This document shows, piece after piece, positions 54,551 through 62,827 of a DNA stretch of 64,000 bases (its first letter is position 1; each line of letters begins with the position of its first letter). A program made the position numbers and the translations under genes. This DNA comes from Natronocalculus amylovorans (lineage in GTDB: Archaea > Halobacteriota > Halobacteria > Halobacteriales > Haloferacaceae). Under the pieces are notes generated by a model, which saw nothing but the letters and a program-made list of their open reading frames with translations, was not told the origin of the DNA and did not search any database. The stretch is from NCBI RefSeq assembly GCF_023638035.1, contig NZ_JAKRVX010000002.1, forward strand, positions 372,001 to 436,000, written 5' to 3'.

Positions 54551-56155
54551 ATGAGCGCCGATCGAGCAGCGCTTGACGCTGCTCTTGAGCGCGGTGAAGA
54601 AGATGGTGGCCATATTGAGTTCAAAGAGCGGCTCACCCGAGACGTTCATTTGGCTGATGGTCGCATGGAAAGCTTGGCTGCGCAACTCAGACACCGGGTG
54701 TTATCGGGCGATGGAACTGCAACCTACGTCGTTGGTGTAACGGATAACGGCGGCATTGCGGGGATCAGCGCCGATCGCTTCTCTGAAACAATGGATGTCC
54801 TTTCGTTGCTTGCTGAGGAAGCCGATGCACACATTTCGGATGTTCAAACCTGGAGTGCCGGTGATAACGGTGGCTTGGTTGGGATGGCGACGATTCAGGA
54901 GGGTTCAATGATTGAATCCGACAACGGTCATATCGTTGTTGGCACTGCAGGGCATGTCGATCACGGCAAGAGTACGCTTGTCGGGTCGCTTGTAACCGGA
55001 CAGGCAGACAATGGTAATGGGTTTACTCGGAGCTTCCTCGATGTGCAACCGCACGAAGTTGAACGTGGTCTCTCTGCAGACCTTTCATATGCTGTGTACG
55101 GATTCGATGACGAAGGAGCACCAATTCGGACGGAGAATCCGGATCGAAAAAGCGATCGAGCAGCAGTCGTTCGTGACGCCGATCGGCTGGTCTCCTTTGT
55201 CGATACTGTTGGACACGAGCCATGGCTTCGAACCACAATTCGGGGCCTTGTTGGACAGAAACTCGACTATGGGCTGCTCGTTGTCGCAGCCGATGATGGG
55301 CCAACAAAAACAACCCGTGAACACCTTGGTATCTTGCTTGCAACGGAACTCCCCACGATCGTTGCAATCACAAAGACAGATGTTGTCTCCGAGGAGCGGG
55401 TTTCGGAGGTCGAGCGTGAGGTCGAGCGGCTCTTGCGGGACGTGAGGCGGACGCCGCTTCGAGTTGAGCGCTACAGCGTCGCACAAGCAACCGAAGAAAT
55501 TTCGGAGACAGTCGTCCCAATTCTGAAAACAAGTGCGGTTGATGGCACTGGATTGAGCAAGCTTGATACGTTCTTTGAGCTGCTTCCAAAACGATCGACC
55601 GAATCTCGAAGCACCTTCCGGATGTATATCGATCGCAGCTACAGCGTCACTGGTGTTGGTGCCGTCGCATCTGGAACGGTCAATTCAGGGAGCGTCGATG
55701 CAGGTGATGAGTTGTTATTGGGTCCGATGCCGGATGGCTCATTCCGTGAGGTGGAGGTGCGATCGATCGAAATGCACTATCACCGCGTCGATACCGCAAA
55801 AGCCGGCCGTATTGTTGGCATTGCGCTGAAAGGTGTTAAAGAGCCAGAAGTTGAGCGTGGAATGGTGCTCATCCCACGCGAAAGCAACCCAGAGCCGGTC
55901 CGAGAGTTCGATGCGGAAGTGATGGTGCTTAATCACCCAACTCGGATCCAAGATGGGTATGAGCCAGTTGTCCATTTAGAAACCGTTAGCGAGGCCGCAG
56001 TGTTCTCACCTGCGGGTGGAAAGCTCCTTCCCGGGGATACCGGAACAACCCATGTTCGGTTCAAATTCCGTCCATATCTTGTTGAGGAAGGACAACGGTT
56101 TGTGTTCCGAGAGGGCTCCAGCAAAGGCGTTGGAACGATCGTCAACGTGAGATAG
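54551..56155 (+). CDS. GTPBP1-like translational GTPase
   Basis: 534 residues, COG5258 type. An N-terminal domain (about 20-105: HIEFKERL, YVVGVTDNGGIAGIS) is followed by the GTPase: P-loop GTAGHVDHGKST (131-142), G3 DTVGHEP (218-224), G4 TKTD (274-277). Domain II/III barrels follow (TFRMYIDRSYSVTGVGAVASGTVNSG, VRSIEMHYHRVDTAKAGRIVGIALKGV, RGMVL, and the final VGTIVNVR). It resembles EF-Tu-like factors of unknown substrate in archaea; eukaryotic relatives act in mRNA/ribosome quality control. It is convergent with the regulator gene, 5 nt apart. Confidence 0.9.
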   Translation: MSADRAALDAALERGEEDGGHIEFKERLTRDVHLADGRMESLAAQLRHRVLSGDGTATYVVGVTDNGGIAGISADRFSETMDVLSLLAEEADAHISDVQTWSAGDNGGLVGMATIQEGSMIESDNGHIVVGTAGHVDHGKSTLVGSLVTGQADNGNGFTRSFLDVQPHEVERGLSADLSYAVYGFDDEGAPIRTENPDRKSDRAAVVRDADRLVSFVDTVGHEPWLRTTIRGLVGQKLDYGLLVVAADDGPTKTTREHLGILLATELPTIVAITKTDVVSEERVSEVEREVERLLRDVRRTPLRVERYSVAQATEEISETVVPILKTSAVDGTGLSKLDTFFELLPKRSTESRSTFRMYIDRSYSVTGVGAVASGTVNSGSVDAGDELLLGPMPDGSFREVEVRSIEMHYHRVDTAKAGRIVGIALKGVKEPEVERGMVLIPRESNPEPVREFDAEVMVLNHPTRIQDGYEPVVHLETVSEAAVFSPAGGKLLPGDTGTTHVRFKFRPYLVEEGQRFVFREGSSKGVGTIVNVR

Positions 56156-56160
56156 CACGA

Positions 56161-57063
56161 CTACAGCTCGTTTCTGTCACCGTGGGCCCGCACCCACAGC
56201 TCGCCAATTCGTGAGAGTTTTGTTCGATACGATTTGCCGTGTTCTTCCTGTTCGATGTATCCTTTCCCACCTGGGCCAAGCCGATCGACATTGTAGATAA
56301 CTTTCGATCGGAAGCTATCCGTATACTCTTCGTTGAGATCACGGGCAAGCGCAGATGCGAGATCACTCACCGACTCAAACGTTCCGTGTTCACCGAGCGT
56401 AAATAAAATCAACTCTTCGAACGGTTTGACGTTTGAAAACGACGCAACAGGGAGTTCAATAATATGACCTTCACCAATCTTTTTGGCCCCGATCGTCGTC
56501 CCCCGCTCATCAAACTCGTTGAGGAGATCAGTTGCGCTTTCAAGATGTGTTTCGATCGGTTGCGTGTGTGCATCTGACCCATCAGTCTCGATCGAGTCCA
56601 AGAGGTCTCGGCAGGCTCGAAGCTCCTCTGCAAGCTCCGTTTCTAGATATTTTTCCGGGGCAGTGTAGTAGGTGTGAATCCGATCTCGATCGGCTTGTCG
56701 TTCAACCATCACCGAATGAGCAGCCGTGGCAAACGCAAATGAGACCGGACGAGGCATTGAACAGACGTTCACCCATACCTCTGCGCCATCGTCTAACTGT
56801 TCATTGATGAGATCAAATGCCCACTCAAATGCCGCATCATAATCGTACACATCCGTGAGACGGATCCGATCAGTTTTTGCGCCTAAGAGGTTCTGAAAGT
56901 CTTTTTCGAGCTTTCTGGCGATGTTCCGTGAGTACTCAACATTTGCCTCGCTTCCGACTGCACCTTCAAGCAAAATGACAAAATCCACATCGAACTGGTC
57001 ACGAATCAGTGGCGCAATGAGTCGATCGTAATCAAACCCAACCGGAACGATGTGTGTCTGCAT
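56161..57063 (-). CDS. HFX_2341/DUF6293-type regulator (CARF-like plus winged helix)
   Basis: 300 residues. The N-terminal ~165 residues form a Rossmann-like domain (MQTHIVPVGFDYDRLIAPLI, WVNVCSMPRPVSFAFATAAHSVMVE) comparable to CARF or Csa3-type sensory domains. The C-terminal part (about 215-300: LILFTLGEHG, TDSFRSKVIYNVDRLG, RTKLSRIGELWVRAHG) looks like a winged helix-turn-helix. A TATA-like TTTATT 25-30 nt upstream suggests a leaderless transcript. Probably a ligand-responsive transcription factor. No cas gene is nearby. Family assignment is from memory and of moderate certainty. Confidence 0.75.
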   Translation of the reverse strand: MQTHIVPVGFDYDRLIAPLIRDQFDVDFVILLEGAVGSEANVEYSRNIARKLEKDFQNLLGAKTDRIRLTDVYDYDAAFEWAFDLINEQLDDGAEVWVNVCSMPRPVSFAFATAAHSVMVERQADRDRIHTYYTAPEKYLETELAEELRACRDLLDSIETDGSDAHTQPIETHLESATDLLNEFDERGTTIGAKKIGEGHIIELPVASFSNVKPFEELILFTLGEHGTFESVSDLASALARDLNEEYTDSFRSKVIYNVDRLGPGGKGYIEQEEHGKSYRTKLSRIGELWVRAHGDRNEL

Positions 57064-57087
57064 GTAGTGAACTCAACCCGGCAGCGG

Positions 57088-57096
57088 AATAAATTG
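57088..57096 (-). promoter_or_regulatory. TATA box for the HFX_2341-type gene
   Basis: CAATTTATT on the minus strand, 25-33 nt before ATG 57063. Confidence 0.5.
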
Positions 57097-57131
57097 ACGC
57101 GGTTCCGTGTGACGTAGAATTGAGGATGATG

Positions 57132-59111
57132 TCAATGTTGGCGTCGGCCAAACCGAATCGTTTCGATGCTCACAGCAACCATCCCAATGACACCGACAAC
57201 AAGTCCGAGCAGTCCAAGCCACCCTGCAAACGGCGTCTGCTCACCGGTTAGATCCCCATGTGAGTGATCGTGGGTATGTTCAGGGTGATCGATAATCACA
57301 TAGAGCTCAAACCACTCCGCAACGAACGTGTCTTCAGGCTGTCCAGAGACTCGAAGATCCCAATCACCATGCGCAGGAAGCGCCTGGACTGTTGCGTACG
57401 TTCCATCCTGTGTCTCCTCAAGATCGATCTCTATTGCGGTATCCGACTCCTCATGGGTTGCGAGCAGCCGAACGGTCCGATCGGATGAGATCTGCTCCCC
57501 GCTCTGGTCTCTGAACGTGGCTTCGTAGATGACTGGCTCGTATTCGTGGACAAACAGCCGATCGTTCGCGTCATCGGCTGGGAGTGCAGATAGTTCGACA
57601 ACACCGCCATCATGTTCGGTTTCGATCGATGCCTGGGGGATGCCTTCATCACCCGCTGCAACGGCCGCGGTTGGAATCGATGTGAGCATTCCCGAAAGCA
57701 AAATTACTCCAATAAGCACGACCAGTTCGATCCGCACACCCCAAATAACACGTCGGAGAGTTGTTGATTCACCCCCATCTTCCCGGACGGGCACTGTTGG
57801 AGTTGGTTGTGTTCGGCCAAACACACCTTGGGCAGTTGGGTCGAGCGATCGAAGCAGCACGAACCGAACAACGCCGCCAATTCCAAGTGCAAACAGTACG
57901 AGCCCTGTTTTTGTCGTGAGGACTGTGCCGTAGAGCGTTCCAAGAAGGGCCTCAGCCGTTGGCGCATGCCACGCTGCTAAAAAGAGCCCAGTTATGCCTG
58001 CAAGCGTGACACCGGTAAGTGCGACGATCGAGTAGCGTCTGATTATCGCAGCTACACTCTCACGTGCGGCGATCGGTTCGCGACCACGAACGAGCGGTTG
58101 GACGACGACTGCAAGCACAACTAATCCACCCACCCACAGACCGGCACCAAAAATGTGGACGAAATCGATTACGGTTCCTTGGAGCCGATCGACTGCAGTT
58201 GCAGAGTGGCTGCTCCAGCTCACTGTCAACTGCATGGCAATACCACCGAAAAATACGGCTGCAAGCCATGCACGGCGTTCGATTATATTTCGGTACGCCG
58301 CAATGAGAATGCCAACGATAGCGCCAGTGAGTGCCAACTGGCCAAGCCAAATCGTTCCAAGTGTTGTCCCAATGAACTGTTGAACTGCGGGGCCACCTGT
58401 CGCACCGAGTGCGGTACTCCGTGTAAGTCCAAGGCCAACCACACCGAGAGCCAACAATACAGCAGAGCCAGCAACAAGTTGGATGATTCGCAAATCTATC
58501 TGTTCAATGGTTGTACTCGTAATTCGTCCCGAAACCGGATACACCGCAACCCATGCCGTGATCGGGATGCCGACAAGACCGATCAGTGCAAGCAGCAGTA
58601 TCCCTTTGGCTCCTGATTCAAACAACGTCCCATCATCATCGTCATCCTCGCTGTAAGTATCACGGACTGCGTCACGGTCGAGCTGCTCCTCACCAACCGT
58701 AAAAAAGAATGTCCCGCTCGTTGTGTGCCCATCATCTGCCAGCACTTCCCACTGGACAGTGTACATCCCATCACCAACGTCTTCGATCGGTACACTGACG
58801 AGCTGTCGGTCATCCGAATCGATCGTTGTGTCACCGCTTATTTCAGACCCATCGGGACCATGAACAGTGACGTCTGCGAGTTCGATACCGTCACCAGCAT
58901 ATGAGAGTTCGACTGTCTCCGGTGCGGTATCGAGTGCGGCACCGTTCTGTGGATTACTTTCGCTCAGATATGCGTGTCCGGCAGCGGGCATCGTAAAGAG
59001 CGAAACAACAACGAGCAATGCGATCCCGACGAGTGTTGCTCGCCCCAACATCGATCGCTCATCATCTGTTCCATCCGGGGACCGGCGCATAGATAGTGAT
59101 TGGTCGCTCAT
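57132..59111 (-). CDS. CopC-CopD fusion with C-terminal YtkA-like domain
   Basis: 659 residues. After a signal/anchor helix (about 27-44), mature His46 begins the CopC beta-barrel (HAYLSESNPQNGAALDTAPE, VLADDGHTTSGTFFFTV); CopC uses this N-terminal His and a second Asp/His pair to bind copper. Residues about 180-500 hold eight or so membrane helices of CopD type (DRLQGTVIDFVHIFGAGLWVGGLVVLAVV, FLAAWHAPTAEALLGTLYGTVLTTKTGLVLFAL). A C-terminal external beta domain resembling YtkA follows, then the His-rich HTHDHSH at 612-618 and a final helix. The frame is open 25 codons upstream, but MSDQSLSMRRS is preferred. It lies 10 nt after a propeller lipoprotein. Confidence 0.92.
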   Translation of the reverse strand: MSDQSLSMRRSPDGTDDERSMLGRATLVGIALLVVVSLFTMPAAGHAYLSESNPQNGAALDTAPETVELSYAGDGIELADVTVHGPDGSEISGDTTIDSDDRQLVSVPIEDVGDGMYTVQWEVLADDGHTTSGTFFFTVGEEQLDRDAVRDTYSEDDDDDGTLFESGAKGILLLALIGLVGIPITAWVAVYPVSGRITSTTIEQIDLRIIQLVAGSAVLLALGVVGLGLTRSTALGATGGPAVQQFIGTTLGTIWLGQLALTGAIVGILIAAYRNIIERRAWLAAVFFGGIAMQLTVSWSSHSATAVDRLQGTVIDFVHIFGAGLWVGGLVVLAVVVQPLVRGREPIAARESVAAIIRRYSIVALTGVTLAGITGLFLAAWHAPTAEALLGTLYGTVLTTKTGLVLFALGIGGVVRFVLLRSLDPTAQGVFGRTQPTPTVPVREDGGESTTLRRVIWGVRIELVVLIGVILLSGMLTSIPTAAVAAGDEGIPQASIETEHDGGVVELSALPADDANDRLFVHEYEPVIYEATFRDQSGEQISSDRTVRLLATHEESDTAIEIDLEETQDGTYATVQALPAHGDWDLRVSGQPEDTFVAEWFELYVIIDHPEHTHDHSHGDLTGEQTPFAGWLGLLGLVVGVIGMVAVSIETIRFGRRQH

Positions 59112-59121
59112 CGGCTTGTGG

Positions 59122-60357
59122 CTATCGACCCAGATATCCAGTGCCTGAGTCTCCGATATACAGTACCGTATCGACACCGTCACCAACGGCTACCGTTTCA
59201 ACATGGTCACGATCGGCCATATAGACGATTGCCACTGTTCCATCCGCATCTGCCGGTGTGATAAAGTATGAGTCTCCACTCACACCTGCTCGCCGTTGGC
59301 CGCTAACCTCACCGGCAGGGATCTGATCAACGATCTCTCCGTCAGCGACCGAAATAACGACAATCGCTGCACTGTCGGTCGTTGCGACAGCAGCATAGAG
59401 TCCCTCATCCAATGTGAAGAACCGAGCCACTGCAGGGATTCCGTCGATCGATACCGAATCAAGCTCTGTGCTTTCTTCGCTCGTTGCATCCAAGATTCTG
59501 AGCGTTCCTTCGTCAAGGAGCCCAAGTACTGACTCATCCGGTGAGAGAGACATCGCACCAGCGTATGGGAGTTCGTCAACGAACTCATCGGTCTCCGTGT
59601 CAATAACCGCAGTCGTCTGTATGTCTCCGGATCGCTCGAAGTAAGCATGGCCCGATTCCGGTGTGTACGCTTTGTAATGTGTGCCGCCATCTTTACCAAA
59701 TGAAATTGAATCTGTCCGCTCGTATGCTTCGAGGTCGATGATGTGTGCAGCCGGATCGTTGACATTCCCAGCATACGCTTTCTCACCAAAGTCCTCATGA
59801 TGCAGCAGTTTTCCATGGCCTTCCCCATCAAGACCAGCCTCGACGATCGTCTCGACTGCAAGCGTGTCTCGATCGATTACATAAAATGCGCCTTCGGCGT
59901 CGCTGTGTGCCCACACTTCGTTCGGTTTGGGGTGATACATATGGACGGGGCTTGGCCCAATGTCGATCGTCGCGTCAATCACTCGCGTTTCGGTGTTAAT
60001 TACAACGGCTTGTGAAAGCGACTGCTCGATCGCAAAAACCTGACTGTGATCGTGAGTGATGACAACAGCACTCCACTCATTCTCATCGATAGAATCCGTT
60101 ATATCGTCAACTACTTCTCCAGTTTCGGGATCGATCATCGCAATGCGGTTCGATGCAAATGCATACACAAGCCCCTCACTCCCAATCGCCTCCGGTGACT
60201 CAGTTTGTGCCCCAGATTGGTCGTCATCACCTTGTGACGCAGTTGCTGTTTGCCCTGAGTCCTCTGTATCATCAGATCCAAGACAGCCAGCAACCGATCC
60301 AAGCACTCCAGCACCGACAGCCATCATCATATGCCGACGGCTTGTGTACTGGTTCAT
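59122..60357 (-). CDS. Beta-propeller Tat lipoprotein next to the CopC-CopD fusion
   Basis: 411 residues. MNQYTSRRHMMMAVGAGVLGSVAGC is a Tat signal with a lipobox, so it is exported and lipidated at Cys25. The linker to residue 58 is acidic and Ser-rich. The rest is a seven-bladed YncE-like propeller (for example ITHDHSQVFAIEQSL, VHMYHPKPNEVWAHSDAEG, LTVETIVEAG-type strands, MSLSPDESVLGLLDEG). Several His-rich spots (HDHS, HMYHP, GHGKLLHH, GTHYKAY) could bind metal, as in the actinobacterial AztD metallochaperones, but this is inference. It starts the operon with the copper gene. Confidence 0.87.
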   Translation of the reverse strand: MNQYTSRRHMMMAVGAGVLGSVAGCLGSDDTEDSGQTATASQGDDDQSGAQTESPEAIGSEGLVYAFASNRIAMIDPETGEVVDDITDSIDENEWSAVVITHDHSQVFAIEQSLSQAVVINTETRVIDATIDIGPSPVHMYHPKPNEVWAHSDAEGAFYVIDRDTLAVETIVEAGLDGEGHGKLLHHEDFGEKAYAGNVNDPAAHIIDLEAYERTDSISFGKDGGTHYKAYTPESGHAYFERSGDIQTTAVIDTETDEFVDELPYAGAMSLSPDESVLGLLDEGTLRILDATSEESTELDSVSIDGIPAVARFFTLDEGLYAAVATTDSAAIVVISVADGEIVDQIPAGEVSGQRRAGVSGDSYFITPADADGTVAIVYMADRDHVETVAVGDGVDTVLYIGDSGTGYLGR

Positions 60358-60377
60358 ACGTATACTTTGTCTCCGGG

Positions 60378-60384
60378 CTAAATT
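60378..60384 (-). promoter_or_regulatory. TATA-like element for the propeller-copCD operon
   Basis: AATTTAG on the minus strand, 21-27 nt before ATG 60357. Confidence 0.4.
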
Positions 60385-60481
60385 CGATTCTGGTCCACCG
60401 TCGAAACGGGATGATTCATAGCTAATTTGACATCATATGAGAGCCATTATGTAGCCACATACAAATCCGATACATAGCTAA

Positions 60482-61351
60482 ATGAACCATCGGCAATTTG
60501 TTACCGCATTTCTGCTTGTTTTTGGAGCAGGATTAGCGGTGGTACAGCTGAGACAGGCGGTTGGGTGGAGCGGTGATCCGCTTGTACTTGCGTTTCGAAC
60601 ACTGCCATTTTTGTGGTGTGCGATCGCCATTAGCTACGCCGGCTATTGGCTGCGTACCACACCTGTGTACGACGACTATATGCTCAGAATCGCTGGGTGG
60701 GCTGTCGGAAGTGGTATTGGATTCGTTGCCGTTGTTTCATTATTATATGTGGGTACGCCGATCGAACAGTCCGCACTTCTGTATGCGCTCGCTGATGCGC
60801 TTTCATCGGGCATCCTCGCTGGGTTATTGATTGGACAGTATGATGCGGCTCATAAACGGACGCGCTCCAATATCGAATCATTTGCACAGAGGCTTGAGGG
60901 GCTAAATCAGTACGGCAGAACGCTCAATGAGTCAACAACTGTTGACGAGATTAGCGCGCTCTCGATCGAAGTGGGCGACATCCTCCTTGATGCGGAGAGC
61001 ACCGCATTTCTCGTCAGCACATCCGCTGGAGAGGCGGTCGTTGACACAACATTCTCCGCAGAGATGACTGACCGGCTTCCGAAAATTGTGGCTACCGAAA
61101 CAGCCACCGCAGACGTACAGCTGCTCTCAAACATAGAGGGCGTTCCTACAGATCTGTCCTTATATATTGTTCCACTACAGACGCAGGAACGGCTGGGGAC
61201 GATCGTGCTTCAAACAACCCCACAACCCACAGACTCACTTGAAACGACAGTTAATAAAGAGCAAACCTACCTATTTCAGCTGCTTGGCGCACACGCAACA
61301 ACAGCACTCACACATCTCAAATCGCGTGAAGAGCCTCTCTTATCGGAGTAG
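60482..61351 (+). CDS. Membrane GAF-domain protein lacking a kinase module
   Basis: 289 residues. Four or so hydrophobic helices (about 5-25, 35-55, 68-90, 98-118) are followed by a coiled segment (122-145) and a GAF-like domain (about 150-280, ending in FQLLGAHATTALTHL). This is the usual sensor half of haloarchaeal histidine kinases (4TM plus GAF), but it stops after the GAF domain with no HisKA, HATPase or receiver. The downstream DNA is coded by a different gene on the other strand. It could act as a stand-alone sensor in complex with another kinase or be a truncated relic. Confidence 0.82.
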   Translation: MNHRQFVTAFLLVFGAGLAVVQLRQAVGWSGDPLVLAFRTLPFLWCAIAISYAGYWLRTTPVYDDYMLRIAGWAVGSGIGFVAVVSLLYVGTPIEQSALLYALADALSSGILAGLLIGQYDAAHKRTRSNIESFAQRLEGLNQYGRTLNESTTVDEISALSIEVGDILLDAESTAFLVSTSAGEAVVDTTFSAEMTDRLPKIVATETATADVQLLSNIEGVPTDLSLYIVPLQTQERLGTIVLQTTPQPTDSLETTVNKEQTYLFQLLGAHATTALTHLKSREEPLLSE

Positions 61352-61921
61352 CTACGGTTCGATCGCGGCTTTGAGCTCGGCTGCGGTGACGACCGTTGCA
61401 AATTCACCGTTGAGATGCGCAAGCGCGGTCCGATGCATCGTCTCCGCATCATAGTATGTGCCGTCAGGCCCTTCACGATCGAAGGTTGCAGTTGCATCCG
61501 AAAGCAGATACACAGCGTAGCCAAGATTCTCTGCCATCCGAGTTGTCGTTGAAATACAGTGATCAGTTGTTAACCCACAGATAACAAGTGTATCATATCC
61601 CTGCTCGGTGAGCCATGACTCGAACTCCGTCCCGATGAATCCGCTGTTGACACGCTTTTCGAACGTTGGCTCACCGTCGGTCGGGGCTGTTTCCGGCTTG
61701 AATGCGAACCCAGGTGCATCTCCACGGAGTGGTGACCCCGGCTCTGTTGAGTTGTGTCGAATGTGTGCTATTGGGCGGCTCTGTGTTCGCCATGTAGCGA
61801 GCACTGATTCAGCGACAGCTTCGGCGTCTGGGTTATTCCGATCGCCCCAGCTAGGATCCTCGAATCCGACCTGCATATCAATGAGCACTAACACCGCATC
61901 GTCTGGGAGTGAACCTACCAT
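61352..61921 (-). CDS. Isochorismatase-fold cysteine hydrolase
   Basis: 189 residues, isochorismatase/nicotinamidase family. The triad is Asp15 ([12 protein letters not shown]), Lys89 (TFEKRVNSG) and Cys122 ([11 protein letters not shown]). A cis-peptide GLTTD-type turn precedes the Cys. Members hydrolyse amides, ureas or isochorismate; the substrate here cannot be read from sequence. It starts 3 nt after the YqcI/YcgG-family gene on the same strand, so the two form an operon and may act on one pathway. Confidence 0.88.
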   Translation of the reverse strand: MVGSLPDDAVLVLIDMQVGFEDPSWGDRNNPDAEAVAESVLATWRTQSRPIAHIRHNSTEPGSPLRGDAPGFAFKPETAPTDGEPTFEKRVNSGFIGTEFESWLTEQGYDTLVICGLTTDHCISTTTRMAENLGYAVYLLSDATATFDREGPDGTYYDAETMHRTALAHLNGEFATVVTAAELKAAIEP

Positions 61922-61924
61922 TAT

Positions 61925-62758
61925 TCAATCCGCCTCTGCACCGGTGAGTCGCGTCCGTGGCTCAGGCGTGAGTAGCTCTGTTGGCACTTTTGGATGTGTC
62001 CGGGTTGGTTGCATCGGGCAGGTATCCGGTGCTTGTTCCTCATCAGCCGAAAGCAGGTATTGGGGCCACTCTCTGTCCCCGTCGACACCCCAATCACCGA
62101 TCTTTGCGTGTGGGCAGACGCCATCATACGATTCAAGCCGATTTTGAATCCGCTCTCGTGCCTGTTGGCCCGCCTCGGTGTCTGCAGTAATGCCGTCAAA
62201 GACCGATCGCGGCTGGAACGTGATCTCAAGACCGATCGGACAGTACCGACTCATTCGCTGTTCATAAAATGGCGCTCGTGAAGTTGGAAACAGCGGTTCA
62301 CCGCCGAAACAGAATTCCCAATACGGGTCGTCAGGCTCCGTTGGAATCTCTTCGGGCCATGGTTCCGGGTCATGGACGTGGAGGAACTGCAGCACGTTCC
62401 ATAACCGTTCGTGATAGTCTTTTTCAGCAAGTTCCTGTGCAGGTGGTTTGAAAAATGTCACAAGGGGGGCCCGATCGGCGTGGTCCGGATACACTTCCAG
62501 ATACTCAAGCAGTGTATCACGGAATGTGAGCAGTGCATCCTTCTCCGTCATCGAGCCAACAGCGGTGTAGAGAAGATCCTTCTTTTGCATCACCTCGATG
62601 CCGAAATAGCATGGGAACGGCGTGTCGTTTCGCCGGCCGAGCATCGAATCTCGGAATGTTTCAAAATGCGTCTCAACCCAGTCAGGAGCCGATCCGTTCG
62701 CAACACGCGATTCGATCGTTTCCTGATCCATTAGGACCTGAACGCCCGATTCGTTCAT
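61925..62758 (-). CDS. YqcI/YcgG-family protein (possible heme-dependent N-hydroxylase)
   Basis: 277 residues with the family pattern along its length: PFPCYFGIEVM (47-57), ALLTFRDTLLEYL, RLWNVLQFLHVHDPEPWPEE, WEFCFGGEPLFP, RMSRYCPIGLEITFQPRSVFDGI and RIQNRLESYDGVCPHAKIGDWG. From memory, characterised members (DcsA of D-cycloserine synthesis and GntA of guanitoxin synthesis) are heme enzymes that hydroxylate a guanidine nitrogen. A role in N-oxygenation here is inference. Met1 at 62758 is supported by a TATA-like TACAATA 23-29 nt upstream. It is followed 3 nt later by the cysteine hydrolase. Confidence 0.85.
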   Translation of the reverse strand: MNESGVQVLMDQETIESRVANGSAPDWVETHFETFRDSMLGRRNDTPFPCYFGIEVMQKKDLLYTAVGSMTEKDALLTFRDTLLEYLEVYPDHADRAPLVTFFKPPAQELAEKDYHERLWNVLQFLHVHDPEPWPEEIPTEPDDPYWEFCFGGEPLFPTSRAPFYEQRMSRYCPIGLEITFQPRSVFDGITADTEAGQQARERIQNRLESYDGVCPHAKIGDWGVDGDREWPQYLLSADEEQAPDTCPMQPTRTHPKVPTELLTPEPRTRLTGAEAD

Positions 62759-62780
62759 ATTCCGATTAGGGAGTGGACGC

Positions 62781-62788
62781 TATTGTAC
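62781..62788 (-). promoter_or_regulatory. TATA-like element for the YqcI/YcgG operon
   Basis: GTACAATA on the minus strand, 23-30 nt before ATG 62758. Confidence 0.4.
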
Positions 62789-62827
62789 CCTTCGGGCTAT
62801 TCTCACCGGATGAAAGACAGTGAGCGC

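Noticed and set aside
61352-62758. Nicotinamidase/NAD salvage operon
   Set aside because: The hydrolase has the general cysteine-hydrolase triad but lacks clear nicotinamidase metal ligands, and the partner gene is not a NAD-salvage enzyme.
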